A stretch of 40,591 nucleotides of DNA from an uncultured Prochlorococcus sp. (GCA_902587615.1 CACILY010000008.1:1-40591); one strand, 5' to 3'; positions 18,728 through 27,288 are shown, numbered from the stretch's first letter. Numbers and translations are program-made. Notes: generated from the sequence alone by a model not told the origin.

Positions 18728-19236
18728 CTTTGCTTAATCTGTCTCAATTAGAGCAAAAATCTGCAGATTTAGGATTTTTATTAAGGATTCAAGTGAGAAG
18801 ACCACTTGGTCTCTGGTCATTTAAGTTGGTTGTTGCTAAACCACTAGAAATAAATAAGGTTCAAATTCTTGGTGAGATGAAAGGATGGGCCTATAAGGGT
18901 GAACGAGGCTTACAGCTGGATACAATGAGAGTCAGCAAAAATGCGCCAGCTGGGATAGGTCATTTAGTTTGGGCATCAACTATGGCCTGGGCTTTAGAAG
19001 TTACTCCATGCAAGAAGGCACGCCTATTAGCAATTTTTGATGATATTGATCAACATACCCGCTTAATTAGCTATTTTCATAAAAGAGGATTTAGTCATGT
19101 TAGAGATGTTCAATCTTCTTTTCTAGACCTCCCTTTACGAATTGTTTGGGGTGGTGCTGGTTCTTTAATGGTTGCCGATTGTCTGGAAGTACTTGAGCAC
19201 AGTTGTCGACTTTGGCAACTCTGCTCATCATCTTGA
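18724..19236 (+). CDS. GNAT-like acetyltransferase-fold protein, function unknown
   Basis: I chose the ATG at 18724, which overlaps the trhO stop as ATGA, over an in-frame TTG four codons earlier; the operon already has this overlap style twice. The 170-residue product looks like a degenerate GNAT. It has a strand with LQLDTMRVSKNAPAGIGHLV, a helical segment, then KKARLLAIFDDIDQHTRLI followed by YFHKRGF, the position of the usual terminal GNAT helix and strand. The acetyl-CoA loop is not a standard Q/RxxGxG/A. The C-terminus holds several Cys and Trp. I would call it a cyanobacterial conserved hypothetical with an acetyltransferase-like fold. Last gene of the lysA operon. Confidence 0.75.
   Translation: MTLLNLSQLEQKSADLGFLLRIQVRRPLGLWSFKLVVAKPLEINKVQILGEMKGWAYKGERGLQLDTMRVSKNAPAGIGHLVWASTMAWALEVTPCKKARLLAIFDDIDQHTRLISYFHKRGFSHVRDVQSSFLDLPLRIVWGGAGSLMVADCLEVLEHSCRLWQLCSSS
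19195..19226. terminator. Strong hairpin at the convergent end of the lysA operon and lipA
   Basis: GAGCA (19195-19199) pairs with TGCTC (19222-19226), and AGTTG (19201-19205) with CAACT (19216-19220). One C-C mismatch lies between the two helices and the loop is 10 bases. It lies in the last codons of the GNAT-like gene. A seven-T run starts at 19243 on the plus strand, 16 bases after the stem, so the spacing is not that of a standard intrinsic terminator. It may act as a bidirectional 3'-end barrier, because only two bases separate the two genes. Confidence 0.35.
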
Positions 19237-19238
19237 GG

Positions 19239-20159
19239 TTAATTTTTTTCTGCGTGATAACTACTCCGAACTAATGGCCCACTATTTACTTTTTTGAAAC
19301 CTAATTCTTTTGCTATCTCAGCAAATTTTTTAAATTCTTTCGGATGCCAATAATGTTGAACAGGTATATGTGCAAGTGAAGGACGTAAATATTGACCTAG
19401 AGTTAATTGCTGACAATCGACTGCCCGAAGATCTTTAAGTGTTTCAATGATTTCTTCTCTTTTTTCTCCAAGTCCAAGCATTAGACCAGATTTTGTTGGA
19501 ATAGCTGGTGCGATATCTCTTGCTGAGGCAAGAAGTGTAAGTGAATGTTTGTAGGTAGCACCTCTCCTGACTTGTGTTTGGAGACGTTTTATTGTTTCTA
19601 GATTGTGATTAAAGCAAACAGGATTTGCATCTAGAACCCTTTTTAGGCGACTTCTCTGAAGTATTTCTGCTTGTTGTTGGTCTCTAGCACCACCCCAGAA
19701 ATCAGGGGTAAGGACTTCGATTGCAATATCTGGTATGAGTTTTCTTATTTCACTAATAGTAGTTGTAAAAAGACTGGCTCCATGGTCTGGAAGATCATCT
19801 CTGGCTACAGAGGTAAGTACAACATACTGGAGTCCTAATACTTTAACTGCATTAGCAATTCTTGGTGCTTCCATCTGACTTACAGCTTCTGGTGTACGTC
19901 CTTTATCGACTTGGCAAAATGAACAGCTTCTAGTGCAGATTGAGCCACCAAGTAGAAAAGTTGCAGTACCTGCTGCATAACATTCTCCTCTATTTGGACA
20001 TCTACCTTCTTCGCATATAGTATGCAAGTTGTTCCCCTTGACAAGCGTTTGAACTTGCTCTATTTGGGAAGCCTTACCTATTGATGGCTTGATCCATTCA
20101 GGTAAACGTTCTTTAGGCTTTATTTGGGTAAAACGGTTTTGTCTCATCTTTGTAGGCAT
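19239..20159 (-). CDS. lipA: Lipoyl synthase (radical SAM)
   Basis: LipA inserts two sulfurs into protein-bound octanoyl chains to form the lipoyl cofactor of pyruvate dehydrogenase and related complexes. Both Fe-S motifs are present: the auxiliary cluster C49-x4-C54-x5-C60 ([12 protein letters not shown]) and the radical SAM C75-x3-C79-x2-C82 (CTRSCSFC). The C-terminal RSS motif appears in LVRSSYHAE. Length 306 is normal. An alternative ATG is at residue 5. Cyanobacteria often carry two lipA genes, so which copy this is cannot be decided here. It lies 15 bases downstream of recR, probably in one transcript. Confidence 0.96.
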   Translation of the reverse strand: MPTKMRQNRFTQIKPKERLPEWIKPSIGKASQIEQVQTLVKGNNLHTICEEGRCPNRGECYAAGTATFLLGGSICTRSCSFCQVDKGRTPEAVSQMEAPRIANAVKVLGLQYVVLTSVARDDLPDHGASLFTTTISEIRKLIPDIAIEVLTPDFWGGARDQQQAEILQRSRLKRVLDANPVCFNHNLETIKRLQTQVRRGATYKHSLTLLASARDIAPAIPTKSGLMLGLGEKREEIIETLKDLRAVDCQQLTLGQYLRPSLAHIPVQHYWHPKEFKKFAEIAKELGFKKVNSGPLVRSSYHAEKN

Positions 20160-20174
20160 ATTGTAAGGATTAGT

Positions 20175-20774
20175 TCATTGCATATCTCTCCGCCCTTCAA
20201 GGGCTCGAGTTAATGTTACTTCATCTGCATATTCAAGTTCACTTCCAACTGGTAAACCGTAGGCTATACGAGTGACTTTAACGAATGGTTTTAATAGTTT
20301 AGCTAAATATAAGCTTGTAGTATCTCCTTCCACGCTAGGAGTTAAGGCAAGTATTACTTCTTCAGTGTCTTCTTGAGAAACTCTTTGAACGAGGTCTGTA
20401 ACATTGAGCATATCTGGCCCTATCCCATCCATAGGAGAGATCAAGCCTCCGAGAACGTGGTATAGCCCTTTATATTCTCTGGTTCGTTCTAACGCTAATA
20501 AATCTCTTGAATCAGCTACAACACAAACAATATGTTGATACCTGTTTGAATTACTACATATTTCACAAATCTCAAGAGAAGTTAAATGAAAACATTTTTT
20601 GCATTGAGCAATTTGATTTTTCGCATTTAAAAGCGCTGTTGAAAAGTTTTCTATTTTCTCTTTTGGTTGTTTTATTAAATGCAAGGCAAGCCTTTGGGCT
20701 GTTCTGGGCCCAATGCCTGGCAATTGTTCAAATTGGTCGATTAGACAAGTTAAAGGTCTTGTAAAGCTGCTCAG
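20175..20774 (-). CDS. recR: Recombination protein RecR, probable CTG start
   Basis: RecR works with RecO and RecF in gap repair and loading of RecA. Visible parts are the helix-hairpin-helix [16 protein letters not shown], a four-Cys zinc finger (CKKC and CEIC) and a Toprim domain with [12 protein letters not shown]. No ATG begins this frame. A TTG lies directly before PGIG but would cut off conserved N-terminal residues. Reading upstream to a CTG at 20774 gives [18 protein letters not shown], which looks like the usual RecR N-terminus (TRPLxxLIDQFExLPG) and restores a typical length of 199. A TAA lies three codons upstream of that CTG. The CTG overlaps the stop of an 11-codon ORF (see that entry). 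A one-base frameshift is the alternative explanation. Confidence 0.85.
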   Translation of the reverse strand: MSSFTRPLTCLIDQFEQLPGIGPRTAQRLALHLIKQPKEKIENFSTALLNAKNQIAQCKKCFHLTSLEICEICSNSNRYQHIVCVVADSRDLLALERTREYKGLYHVLGGLISPMDGIGPDMLNVTDLVQRVSQEDTEEVILALTPSVEGDTTSLYLAKLLKPFVKVTRIAYGLPVGSELEYADEVTLTRALEGRRDMQ

Positions 20775-20806
20775 GGTTCTTTAGCAGATACTTTGAATTT
20801 ACTCAT
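20771..20806 (-). other. 11-codon upstream ORF overlapping the recR start
   Basis: An ATG at 20806 opens an 11-codon frame encoding [11 protein letters not shown] and ends in TGA. This TGA shares bases with the presumed CTG start of recR (CTGA). A weak GAAAG purine stretch lies upstream of the ATG. The arrangement would let ribosomes finishing the short frame reinitiate on recR. It may equally be the true recR start with one base lost before the CTG. What is seen is the frame and overlap; the function is inference. Confidence 0.35.
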
Positions 20807-20881
20807 GTTCTTTCAAATGGACAAAAATTTAAGCAAGTTTCTATTCAGTTCCCGTTAAACTCATGCAAAATAAAAGAATTT

Positions 20882-21451
20882 ATGGCTGCACTGATGAATC
20901 AAAGGCTTCGTTCTTCTGTTCGTGCTTTTTTGAGTATTGTTCTTGTTTTATGTTTGGGCTCCTGTAGTGCTGGGGGATCTGCAGGTTTAGAACCTTTTCA
21001 GAGTCCAGACGGTAGGTATGGATTTTTGTTCCCCACTGGGTGGACTAGAGTCCAAGTTAGTGAAGGGCCAGTAGTGGTTTTTCATGATCTTATTAATAGT
21101 GATGAGACTCTTAGCCTTGTTGTTTCTGAAGTGTCTAATGAGGTTGATTTAGAAAATATTGGATCATCAGATGAAATAGGTCAGAAGTTGTTTGATCAAG
21201 TCGTTTCATCTCAGGATACTTCTCGAAAGATTGAGTTAATAGAAACGAAAAAGAGAGAGAGCTCTGGTCATATTTTTTATGATCTCGAATATAGTTTGAG
21301 TTTGCCTGAGCGAACGAGACATGAATTGGCCACAATTACTCTAGATAGAGGATATTTATATACTTTTGCAGCAAGTACTAATGAAAACCGTTGGCCTAAG
21401 GTCCAAGGTTTATTTGAACGTGTTATTAATTCGTTTACGATCTTGATATAA
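20882..21451 (+). CDS. psbP: PsbP family photosystem II lipoprotein (CyanoP)
   Basis: CyanoP is a lumenal lipoprotein involved in photosystem II assembly. The 189-residue protein begins with a signal peptide and a lipobox LGSC, with the lipidated Cys at about residue 28, followed by a Ser/Gly linker. The PsbP domain follows, with YGFLFPTGWTRVQVSEGPVVVF and a C-terminal block YLYTFAASTNENRWPK. In-frame ATGs occur at residues 1 and 5; I keep the first. The gene is divergent from recR with about 107 bases between starts, and convergent with the ABC exporter. Fold and lipobox are clear. Confidence 0.93.
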   Translation: MAALMNQRLRSSVRAFLSIVLVLCLGSCSAGGSAGLEPFQSPDGRYGFLFPTGWTRVQVSEGPVVVFHDLINSDETLSLVVSEVSNEVDLENIGSSDEIGQKLFDQVVSSQDTSRKIELIETKKRESSGHIFYDLEYSLSLPERTRHELATITLDRGYLYTFAASTNENRWPKVQGLFERVINSFTILI

Positions 21452-21459
21452 CTAATTCT

Positions 21460-21478
21460 TAAGAAAGTAGATTTCTTA
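21460..21478. terminator. Hairpin between convergent psbP and ABC transporter genes
   Basis: TAAGAAA and TTTCTTA form a perfect 7-bp A/T-rich stem around the loop GTAGA. It lies 9 bases after the psbP stop and is followed on the plus strand by an A+T-rich stretch without a long T-run. It is plausible as a weak two-way terminator in a 54-base convergent gap. Confidence 0.35.
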
Positions 21479-21505
21479 TTTAATAATTAATTATAGAGGC
21501 TTTTC

Positions 21506-23293
21506 TTAATACGTTAAACCAGCTTGTACTTTCCAAAGATCCATATAAGATCCTTGCTTTTCTAGTAAGGACTCATGACTTCCTCTTTCAACAATAACGC
21601 CTTTTTCTAACACAAGAATCTCATCAGCATTTCTTACAGTACTTAATCTATGAGCTATTACAATTGTTGTTCTGTCAGCTGTTATTCGTAATAGTGATCT
21701 TTGAATTGCGGCTTCTGTTTCATTATCAACTGATGCAGTTGCTTCATCAAGAATAAGAATTGGGGCGTTTTTTAGTATTGCTCTTGCAATCGCAATACGT
21801 TGGCGTTGCCCTCCCGACAACTTTTGTCCTCTTTCTCCGACAATTGTTTTGTATCCATAAGGTAATTGATCAATGAAATCAGATGCTTCTGCTAATTTGG
21901 CCGCTTTAATTATTTCTTCCTTAGATGCTTGGATGCTTCCATATGAGATGTTTTCCTCTATCGATCCATGGAATAGATATACTTCTTGACTGACTAATGC
22001 AATACATCTTCTTAATTGCCTAAGATCATATCTTTGAATTGAATTACCATCAATTTTTATTTCTCCATTTTGTAGTTCGTAAAGCCGTAGCAATAATTTT
22101 ACAAGAGTACTTTTTCCTGATCCAGTCGTTCCTACTATCCCTACGGTACTACCAGCCTCAATCTTAAGATTGAAATTTTCAAATAGAGTCTCTCTTTCTT
22201 CATAATTAAAATTAATGTTATGGAAGGATATTTCCCCTTTTATTACTTTAATGTTTAACTCCTTCCCTCCTCCTGAGATTTGAACTGGTGTGTCTATTAG
22301 ATCTAAAACTCTATTAGTAGATGCCATCGATCTTTGATAGTCATCAAGAATATGACCAAGGGTTGTTAATGGCCAAAGTAAACGTTGTGTAATAAATACA
22401 AGAAAACTATATGTGCCTATGGCCATTTCTCCTTTCCATGTTTGTAGGCCACCAACTATTAATATTGCTAGGAATGCAAATAAAATGGCAAACCTTATTA
22501 AAGGAATAAATGCAGCCGAAAGTCTTATTGCCTGTCTATTACTCCTTTGGTAGTTGTTACTATCTATAGTCAGTCTATCTAATTCCCATAATTCGGTTGC
22601 GAAACTTTTGATAGTAACCATACCACCAATATTGTTACTTAATCTTGCGGCTAAATCCCCCGCACGTTCCCTTACTTCTTTATATTTTGGGGCTAAGCTT
22701 GATTGAAACTTTATTGAACCCCATAAAATTATTGGTATTGGTATAAATGCTAAGAAGGCAACCCCTGGTGATAAAAATGCCATTGCTCCACCTACTAAAA
22801 ATACAGTAATAATCAATTGGAGTATTTGGTTGGCTCCGTGATCTAAGAATCGTTCTAGTTGATTAATATCATCATTAATTATTGATAACAATCTTCCTGA
22901 GCTATCTTTTTCAAAAAAGGACATCTCAAGTCTTTGGAGATGCCTATATGCTTTTATTCGAAGAATATGTTGTGTTGCTTGAGCTAAATTTCTCCAGAGA
23001 ACACCATATAGATATTCGAAGAATGACTCTGCACTCCATATTATGCAAGAAACGATAGCAAGTATTCCTAATTGACTTGGTACGGAATTAAAACCAAGGC
23101 CGGCTATCCATGATGATTGCTCTCTTGCAACTACATCTACTGATAGGCCTATTAATACAGGAGGTGCTAAATCAAAGAGTTTGTTGAGTATTGAACAACC
23201 TGTAGCGGCTATCACTAATCCTCTTTTATCTTTAATCGTTAAAAGAAGTCTTCCTAATGGATTCTTATCCTTTGTGCTTTTGTTTAAGGACAT
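21506..23293 (-). CDS. ABC exporter, fused membrane and ATPase domains (MsbA/MDR type)
   Basis: This is a half-transporter expected to work as a homodimer exporting a lipid or another hydrophobic compound. The membrane domain (about 15-330) has six likely spans. The ATPase domain follows with Walker A GTTGSGKST near residue 384, signature LSGGQRQRIAIARA, Walker B ILILDEATASVD and the switch histidine in IAHRLST. The 595-residue length is standard. There is no peptidase domain and no dedicated substrate gene nearby, so the cargo is unknown. A small secreted 4-Cys protein lies 14 bases upstream on the same strand and may share the transcript. Confidence 0.93.
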   Translation of the reverse strand: MSLNKSTKDKNPLGRLLLTIKDKRGLVIAATGCSILNKLFDLAPPVLIGLSVDVVAREQSSWIAGLGFNSVPSQLGILAIVSCIIWSAESFFEYLYGVLWRNLAQATQHILRIKAYRHLQRLEMSFFEKDSSGRLLSIINDDINQLERFLDHGANQILQLIITVFLVGGAMAFLSPGVAFLAFIPIPIILWGSIKFQSSLAPKYKEVRERAGDLAARLSNNIGGMVTIKSFATELWELDRLTIDSNNYQRSNRQAIRLSAAFIPLIRFAILFAFLAILIVGGLQTWKGEMAIGTYSFLVFITQRLLWPLTTLGHILDDYQRSMASTNRVLDLIDTPVQISGGGKELNIKVIKGEISFHNINFNYEERETLFENFNLKIEAGSTVGIVGTTGSGKSTLVKLLLRLYELQNGEIKIDGNSIQRYDLRQLRRCIALVSQEVYLFHGSIEENISYGSIQASKEEIIKAAKLAEASDFIDQLPYGYKTIVGERGQKLSGGQRQRIAIARAILKNAPILILDEATASVDNETEAAIQRSLLRITADRTTIVIAHRLSTVRNADEILVLEKGVIVERGSHESLLEKQGSYMDLWKVQAGLTY

Positions 23294-23307
23294 ACTTTCT
23301 CTTGAAC

Positions 23308-23580
23308 TTATAAATCGAATTTACTAGCAGCCTTTTCTTTGCAATGATCCTGAGCTGATTTTATAGAATTACCTAATGATACTTTTTCAAAGAAGCAATT
23401 ACAGGTATAAGATGCCATTCCAGAAGGTGCTTCTTGTCCTGCTTGACTCATCTCTGATGCAAAACTTATATGACACATTTGAGTTAAAATATCCTTCTTT
23501 TTAGTGTCAGATAAACTTGCATTAGACATTATTAAATCCATGAGAATAAATGTTGTAATAAAAAAAATGTATTTATTCAT
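23308..23580 (-). CDS. Small secreted protein with four cysteines, function unknown
   Basis: I do not recognise the family. The 90-residue product starts with a short basic and hydrophobic segment (about 1-24) that looks like a signal peptide, then has a mature part with cysteines at 36, 60, 62 and 80. The spacing C-x23-C-x-C-x17-C, with the CNC pair, suggests disulfides or metal binding outside the cytoplasm. It sits between the helicase gene downstream-strand neighbour's stop side and the ABC exporter, 14 bases from the exporter start, and on the same strand as both. Whether it is cargo or partner of the exporter is unknown. Confidence 0.7.
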   Translation of the reverse strand: MNKYIFFITTFILMDLIMSNASLSDTKKKDILTQMCHISFASEMSQAGQEAPSGMASYTCNCFFEKVSLGNSIKSAQDHCKEKAASKFDL

Positions 23581-23591
23581 ATCTTTTTAGT

Positions 23592-25412
23592 TTAAATAAC
23601 ACGATTGATTTGCAATTCTCGATTCATCACTTTAACTCTTTTCAGGTTGTTGAAGATATCATTTGGCATGTCTTTTGGTAGATCTACAAGACTGTGGTCT
23701 TCGAAAATTTGTATTCTGCCTATCATTCGACCCCTTAAGCCGGTTTCATTAGCGATAGCGCCAACTAGATTGCCAGGCTTTACATGATCTTTATATCCAA
23801 CTTCAACTCTAAATCTTTCCATGTTCTTTTCAGATGCATTGACTTCTAAATCATTTCTACGCCTAGATCTCCCTTTAAAATCTCTACGGTCGTTTCTATT
23901 TCTAGTTTGGTTACTGTTTTTAATCCAGGTTTCATCTTCTTGAATCATTAGTGGATTAGGTCCAAGAGCAAGATTTATTGCAGCCAAGGCGATTTCACTT
24001 GCATCAACTTTTAACTCTTGTTCTGCATTCTTAATCAGTTCTTTTAATATAGTTGTTTCCTCTTCGTGCTCTCTTCCTCGTGAGGAAGCTTCAATTAGAT
24101 TTTTTTGTAGTTTGAGAATTCGATTTCTATTTATACTTTCATTGTTTGGAATCTCCATTCTCTCTATAGGTTGGCCTACCGCCCTTTCAAGACTTCCAAC
24201 AAATGATCGTTCTCTAGGACTTGCAAATAGTATTGCTTGTCCATGTCTCCCCGCTCTACCAGTTCTTCCTATTCGATGGATGTAGACTTCTCTGTCAAAT
24301 GGAATGTCAAAATTAATTACCAGACCTATTCTCTCTACGTCAAGTCCTCTCGCTGCAACATCTGTCGCAACAAGGATATTTATGTGACCTTGTCTTAACC
24401 TTTCAATGGTTTTTTCTCGTTGATTTTGTGGAACGTCTCCATTTAATACGGCTACCTTGTATCCACAGTTTTCTAGTTTCTCGGCTACTGATATGGTAAT
24501 AGCTTTTGTGCGAGTAAAGATAATTACACCCTCTTCTGAAGTGGTTTCAAGAACTCTTTTTAAGGTGTCAATTTTGTAGCTGCTTTGAACTGTGATATAG
24601 CTTTGTTTTATTAACGTTGTTTTTTTATTGTTTGGCTTGATAGTTATTTCTGCTGGACTGCTTAGATATTGTTTGGAAATTCTTCGAATTTCAGTTGGCA
24701 TTGTTGCTGAGAACAAAACCATTTGTCGCTCATTCGGTAATTGTTCAAGAATCCATTCCACATCGTCAATAAAGCCCATCCTTAACATTTCATCTGCTTC
24801 GTCAAGAACTAAACAATTGATTTGGCTTTTATTTAATGTTCCTTGTCGTAAATGATCCATTACTCTTCCGGGTGTTCCTACAACAACAGCTACTCCTCTC
24901 CTAAGAGTATTAGTTTGAGATCTAAAATCTGCACCACCATATATTGACAGAACCTTGAAACCTGGATGCCCTACGGAATATGACCGAAATGCATCCGCTA
25001 CTTGAATAGCAAGCTCCCGCGTGGGTGTCAAAACTAGAACTTGAGGAGGAGATCCTGCCGAATGATTAATTCTTTCAATAATGGGAAGAGCAAATGCAGC
25101 TGTTTTCCCCGTTCCTGTTTGTGCTTGACCAACTAGATCGCGCCCAAGCAATAATTCTGGAATAGAAGCCTCCTGAATTGGGGTGGGTTCCTCATATCCT
25201 TTATCTTGAAGGGTTTTAATTAGTTCTTGGCTAAAACCAAAGCTTTCAAAACCTTTTGGATTACTTTCTTTCTCTTCAATTATTAAAGTGGGTTCTTCTT
25301 CACTTTCTATAGAAGGAAGATTTGATATTGCCTCTTGATTGGGCGTTGTTGATTCTGTTGAGATGATTTCAACAGAACTAGATATATCTGCTGACTCTTT
25401 TTTCTTTGGCAT
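23592..25412 (-). CDS. deaD: DEAD-box ATP-dependent RNA helicase (CsdA/DeaD-like)
   Basis: The enzyme unwinds RNA; in cyanobacteria, relatives (CrhR type) act in cold and redox response and ribosome assembly. An acidic, low-complexity N-terminus (1-55) precedes the Q motif (GFGFSQELIKTLQDKGYEEP), motif I AQTGTGKT, the DEAD box, SAT, and HRIGRTGRAGRHGQ. After the helicase core there is an Arg/Asp-rich linker near residues 505-525 (NDRRDFKGRSRRRND), then a DbpA/CsdA-type RNA-binding domain (about 533-606, starting RFRVEVGYKD). Length 606. A 166-base leader with hairpins precedes it, suggesting control at the mRNA level. Confidence 0.95.
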   Translation of the reverse strand: MPKKKESADISSSVEIISTESTTPNQEAISNLPSIESEEEPTLIIEEKESNPKGFESFGFSQELIKTLQDKGYEEPTPIQEASIPELLLGRDLVGQAQTGTGKTAAFALPIIERINHSAGSPPQVLVLTPTRELAIQVADAFRSYSVGHPGFKVLSIYGGADFRSQTNTLRRGVAVVVGTPGRVMDHLRQGTLNKSQINCLVLDEADEMLRMGFIDDVEWILEQLPNERQMVLFSATMPTEIRRISKQYLSSPAEITIKPNNKKTTLIKQSYITVQSSYKIDTLKRVLETTSEEGVIIFTRTKAITISVAEKLENCGYKVAVLNGDVPQNQREKTIERLRQGHINILVATDVAARGLDVERIGLVINFDIPFDREVYIHRIGRTGRAGRHGQAILFASPRERSFVGSLERAVGQPIERMEIPNNESINRNRILKLQKNLIEASSRGREHEEETTILKELIKNAEQELKVDASEIALAAINLALGPNPLMIQEDETWIKNSNQTRNRNDRRDFKGRSRRRNDLEVNASEKNMERFRVEVGYKDHVKPGNLVGAIANETGLRGRMIGRIQIFEDHSLVDLPKDMPNDIFNNLKRVKVMNRELQINRVI

Positions 25413-25429
25413 CTAATTTTGAGTGCTGA

Positions 25430-25483
25430 CCTGATTGATTGATCCTTCAATTCAGGCAGACAACCTCCAATCGGTATTAACCG
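25430..25483 (-). promoter_or_regulatory. Structured 5' leader of the RNA helicase mRNA
   Basis: On the minus strand the segment 25456-25430 folds as CCTGA-ATTGA, tetraloop AGGA, TCAAT-TCAGG, a 10-bp stem with a 3-base CAA bulge on the 3' side. It ends 17 bases before the helicase ATG. A smaller hairpin CGGT-TAAT-ACCG lies upstream at 25483-25472. The stretch is visibly richer in G and C than neighbouring gaps. Helicase genes of this type are often controlled through their own leader, so autoregulation is a reasonable inference. No known riboswitch is recognised. Confidence 0.4.
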
Positions 25484-25578
25484 TGCTGTGTTGACGCGCC
25501 TATTTAAAGTTTCCCTATTAATTTATCATCTGTTGATAATCTTCTAATAGGATTTATGTCCTTATAGTTATTTTAGCT

Positions 25579-27288
25579 TCAATAATTTTTGATAATTATG
25601 TCTAATCTTTCTTTTGCACGAGTAATTGCTGTATATAACAATCTTTGTTCGTATTCTTTGTTGAATTCAATTTCCTCACTTGAGTGAGCCTCTTTATTAG
25701 TGGAATTCGGCCAAATAAGAATGACATGATTTGATTCGCTTCCCTGGGCTTTATGAATTGTGATAGCAAAGGCAGGATTGATTTTTCTTATTCTTGCTGG
25801 ATGTAGTAAGCGGGCTGATATTGTTCCTTCTGAGGAAAAAACTCTAAACAGTATTTTTTGTTTTTCTTCTTCCCCAATCGTAATACCTACATCTCCGTTT
25901 GATAATCCAAACTCTGGTTGGTTCTCATTACATATGATAGGAGTACCTTCTGGCCAATTTGCGACCCCTTCTTTTGAATGGTTATCCAATAAATAACTAT
26001 TAAGATGATTTACGCCCCACCACCCATTTTTTTTTGGACATAAAACCATAAGTTGCTCTAGATAATCAAAAATATTTAGAGAGAGTTCTGCGATATCAAT
26101 TTCTTTTTCACTTGTTAGATAATTTTTTTCATCAAGCTGGGTTCTTAAATATTTGGCTAGCTCTTTTAATTGATTTTGATGTCTCTTTAAATTTTCTATA
26201 AGATGGTTAGGAAGATTAATTGAATTAGCAAAATGTAATTGAGCATTGGATGATTTTTTGAACTGTGATATCTCATTCCAAAAGACATTGCTTCCTTGCT
26301 CTCTAATTGTTTCTGCTAGTAACGCTATATTTCCTCGGTTTCTGTAGACCTTCTTTAGATGTATTGCTCCATCACCAAAAAGTTTAAGGACTTTATCCTT
26401 TTGGAGTTCTTGCCAGACGGCCCCACATCCTACAGGAGGTAGTTGATTAGAATCACCTACAAGAATTAGTCGAGTCGTTTGTGGCAATGCTTCCAGTATC
26501 GCCTTCATTAGAGCTATCTCTACCATTGACATTTCATCGATTATTAAAAGGTCCAAATTTATTTGTGATGATTTGTTTTTGCCATACCCTCCAGGCCTTG
26601 CTTTAAGCCAGCTATGTAGTGTTGTACATGGCACAAGGCATAACTTATCTCTATATCTTTCATGTACTGTTTTGAGATTTTGTTGAAGTGCATCTTTTAA
26701 TCTTTTAGCAGCTTTCCCTGTAGGAGCTGCTAGACCAATTTGTGCGTTTGTTTTGTTAGATAGAATTTGAATAAGCATTTGAACAACAGTACTTGTTTTC
26801 CCTGTCCCAGGACCTCCACTAAGTAAAATGACTCCATTTGTTTCGACAGCTTTTACTGCAGACAATTGTTCTTTATTTAATAGTGTATTTGCTATTTGTT
26901 GGGATGAGGATTTGAAGTCTCTTTTAAATGATCTCAACTCTTTCTTTGCACATAGTTGATTTATCAATTCATTCATTTCATAATCCCATCGTTTCCAACT
27001 TAATTGATTGCCATTTAATGATATGGGGGGATGAACTCCTTCCGTCCAACCACTTTGTAGAAGAGCCTCTTTATGAGCGTTTGGCCATCCTTTGAGTTTT
27101 AATTCTGATGAAGCATTGATATCATTTAAGTCTATATATAATTCACCATTTCTTAATGCTCCCATTAATAGTTCGATAATGTCTTTTAGATGGGATTGAG
27201 AGGCGTTTGAAGGGTGTTCTTCTATTAACAACTTATGAATCGCCTCATTTATCTTAGAATGAGGACTTTTTTGCTTTTCAGAACTCAT
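25579..27288 (-). CDS. recD: Exodeoxyribonuclease V alpha subunit RecD
   Basis: RecD is the 5'-to-3' helicase motor of the RecBCD complex that processes double-strand breaks. Walker A is LSGGPGTGKTST near residue 159, Walker B LLIDEMSMVE near 248-257, and the C-terminal UvrD_C_2 block is FAITIHKAQGSESNHVIL. An N-terminal domain of about 130 residues precedes the motor, as in E. coli RecD. At 569 residues it is slightly shorter than the E. coli protein. Its ATG overlaps the recB TGA by four bases (ATGA), so RecB and RecD should be made in step. It is the last gene of the recC-recB-recD group. Confidence 0.95.
   Translation of the reverse strand: MSSEKQKSPHSKINEAIHKLLIEEHPSNASQSHLKDIIELLMGALRNGELYIDLNDINASSELKLKGWPNAHKEALLQSGWTEGVHPPISLNGNQLSWKRWDYEMNELINQLCAKKELRSFKRDFKSSSQQIANTLLNKEQLSAVKAVETNGVILLSGGPGTGKTSTVVQMLIQILSNKTNAQIGLAAPTGKAAKRLKDALQQNLKTVHERYRDKLCLVPCTTLHSWLKARPGGYGKNKSSQINLDLLIIDEMSMVEIALMKAILEALPQTTRLILVGDSNQLPPVGCGAVWQELQKDKVLKLFGDGAIHLKKVYRNRGNIALLAETIREQGSNVFWNEISQFKKSSNAQLHFANSINLPNHLIENLKRHQNQLKELAKYLRTQLDEKNYLTSEKEIDIAELSLNIFDYLEQLMVLCPKKNGWWGVNHLNSYLLDNHSKEGVANWPEGTPIICNENQPEFGLSNGDVGITIGEEEKQKILFRVFSSEGTISARLLHPARIRKINPAFAITIHKAQGSESNHVILIWPNSTNKEAHSSEEIEFNKEYEQRLLYTAITRAKERLDIIIKNY

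Noticed and set aside
20507-20764. 85-codon open frame on the plus strand across recR
   Set aside because: It is antisense to the conserved Toprim, zinc-finger and HhH regions of recR and has no recognisable features.
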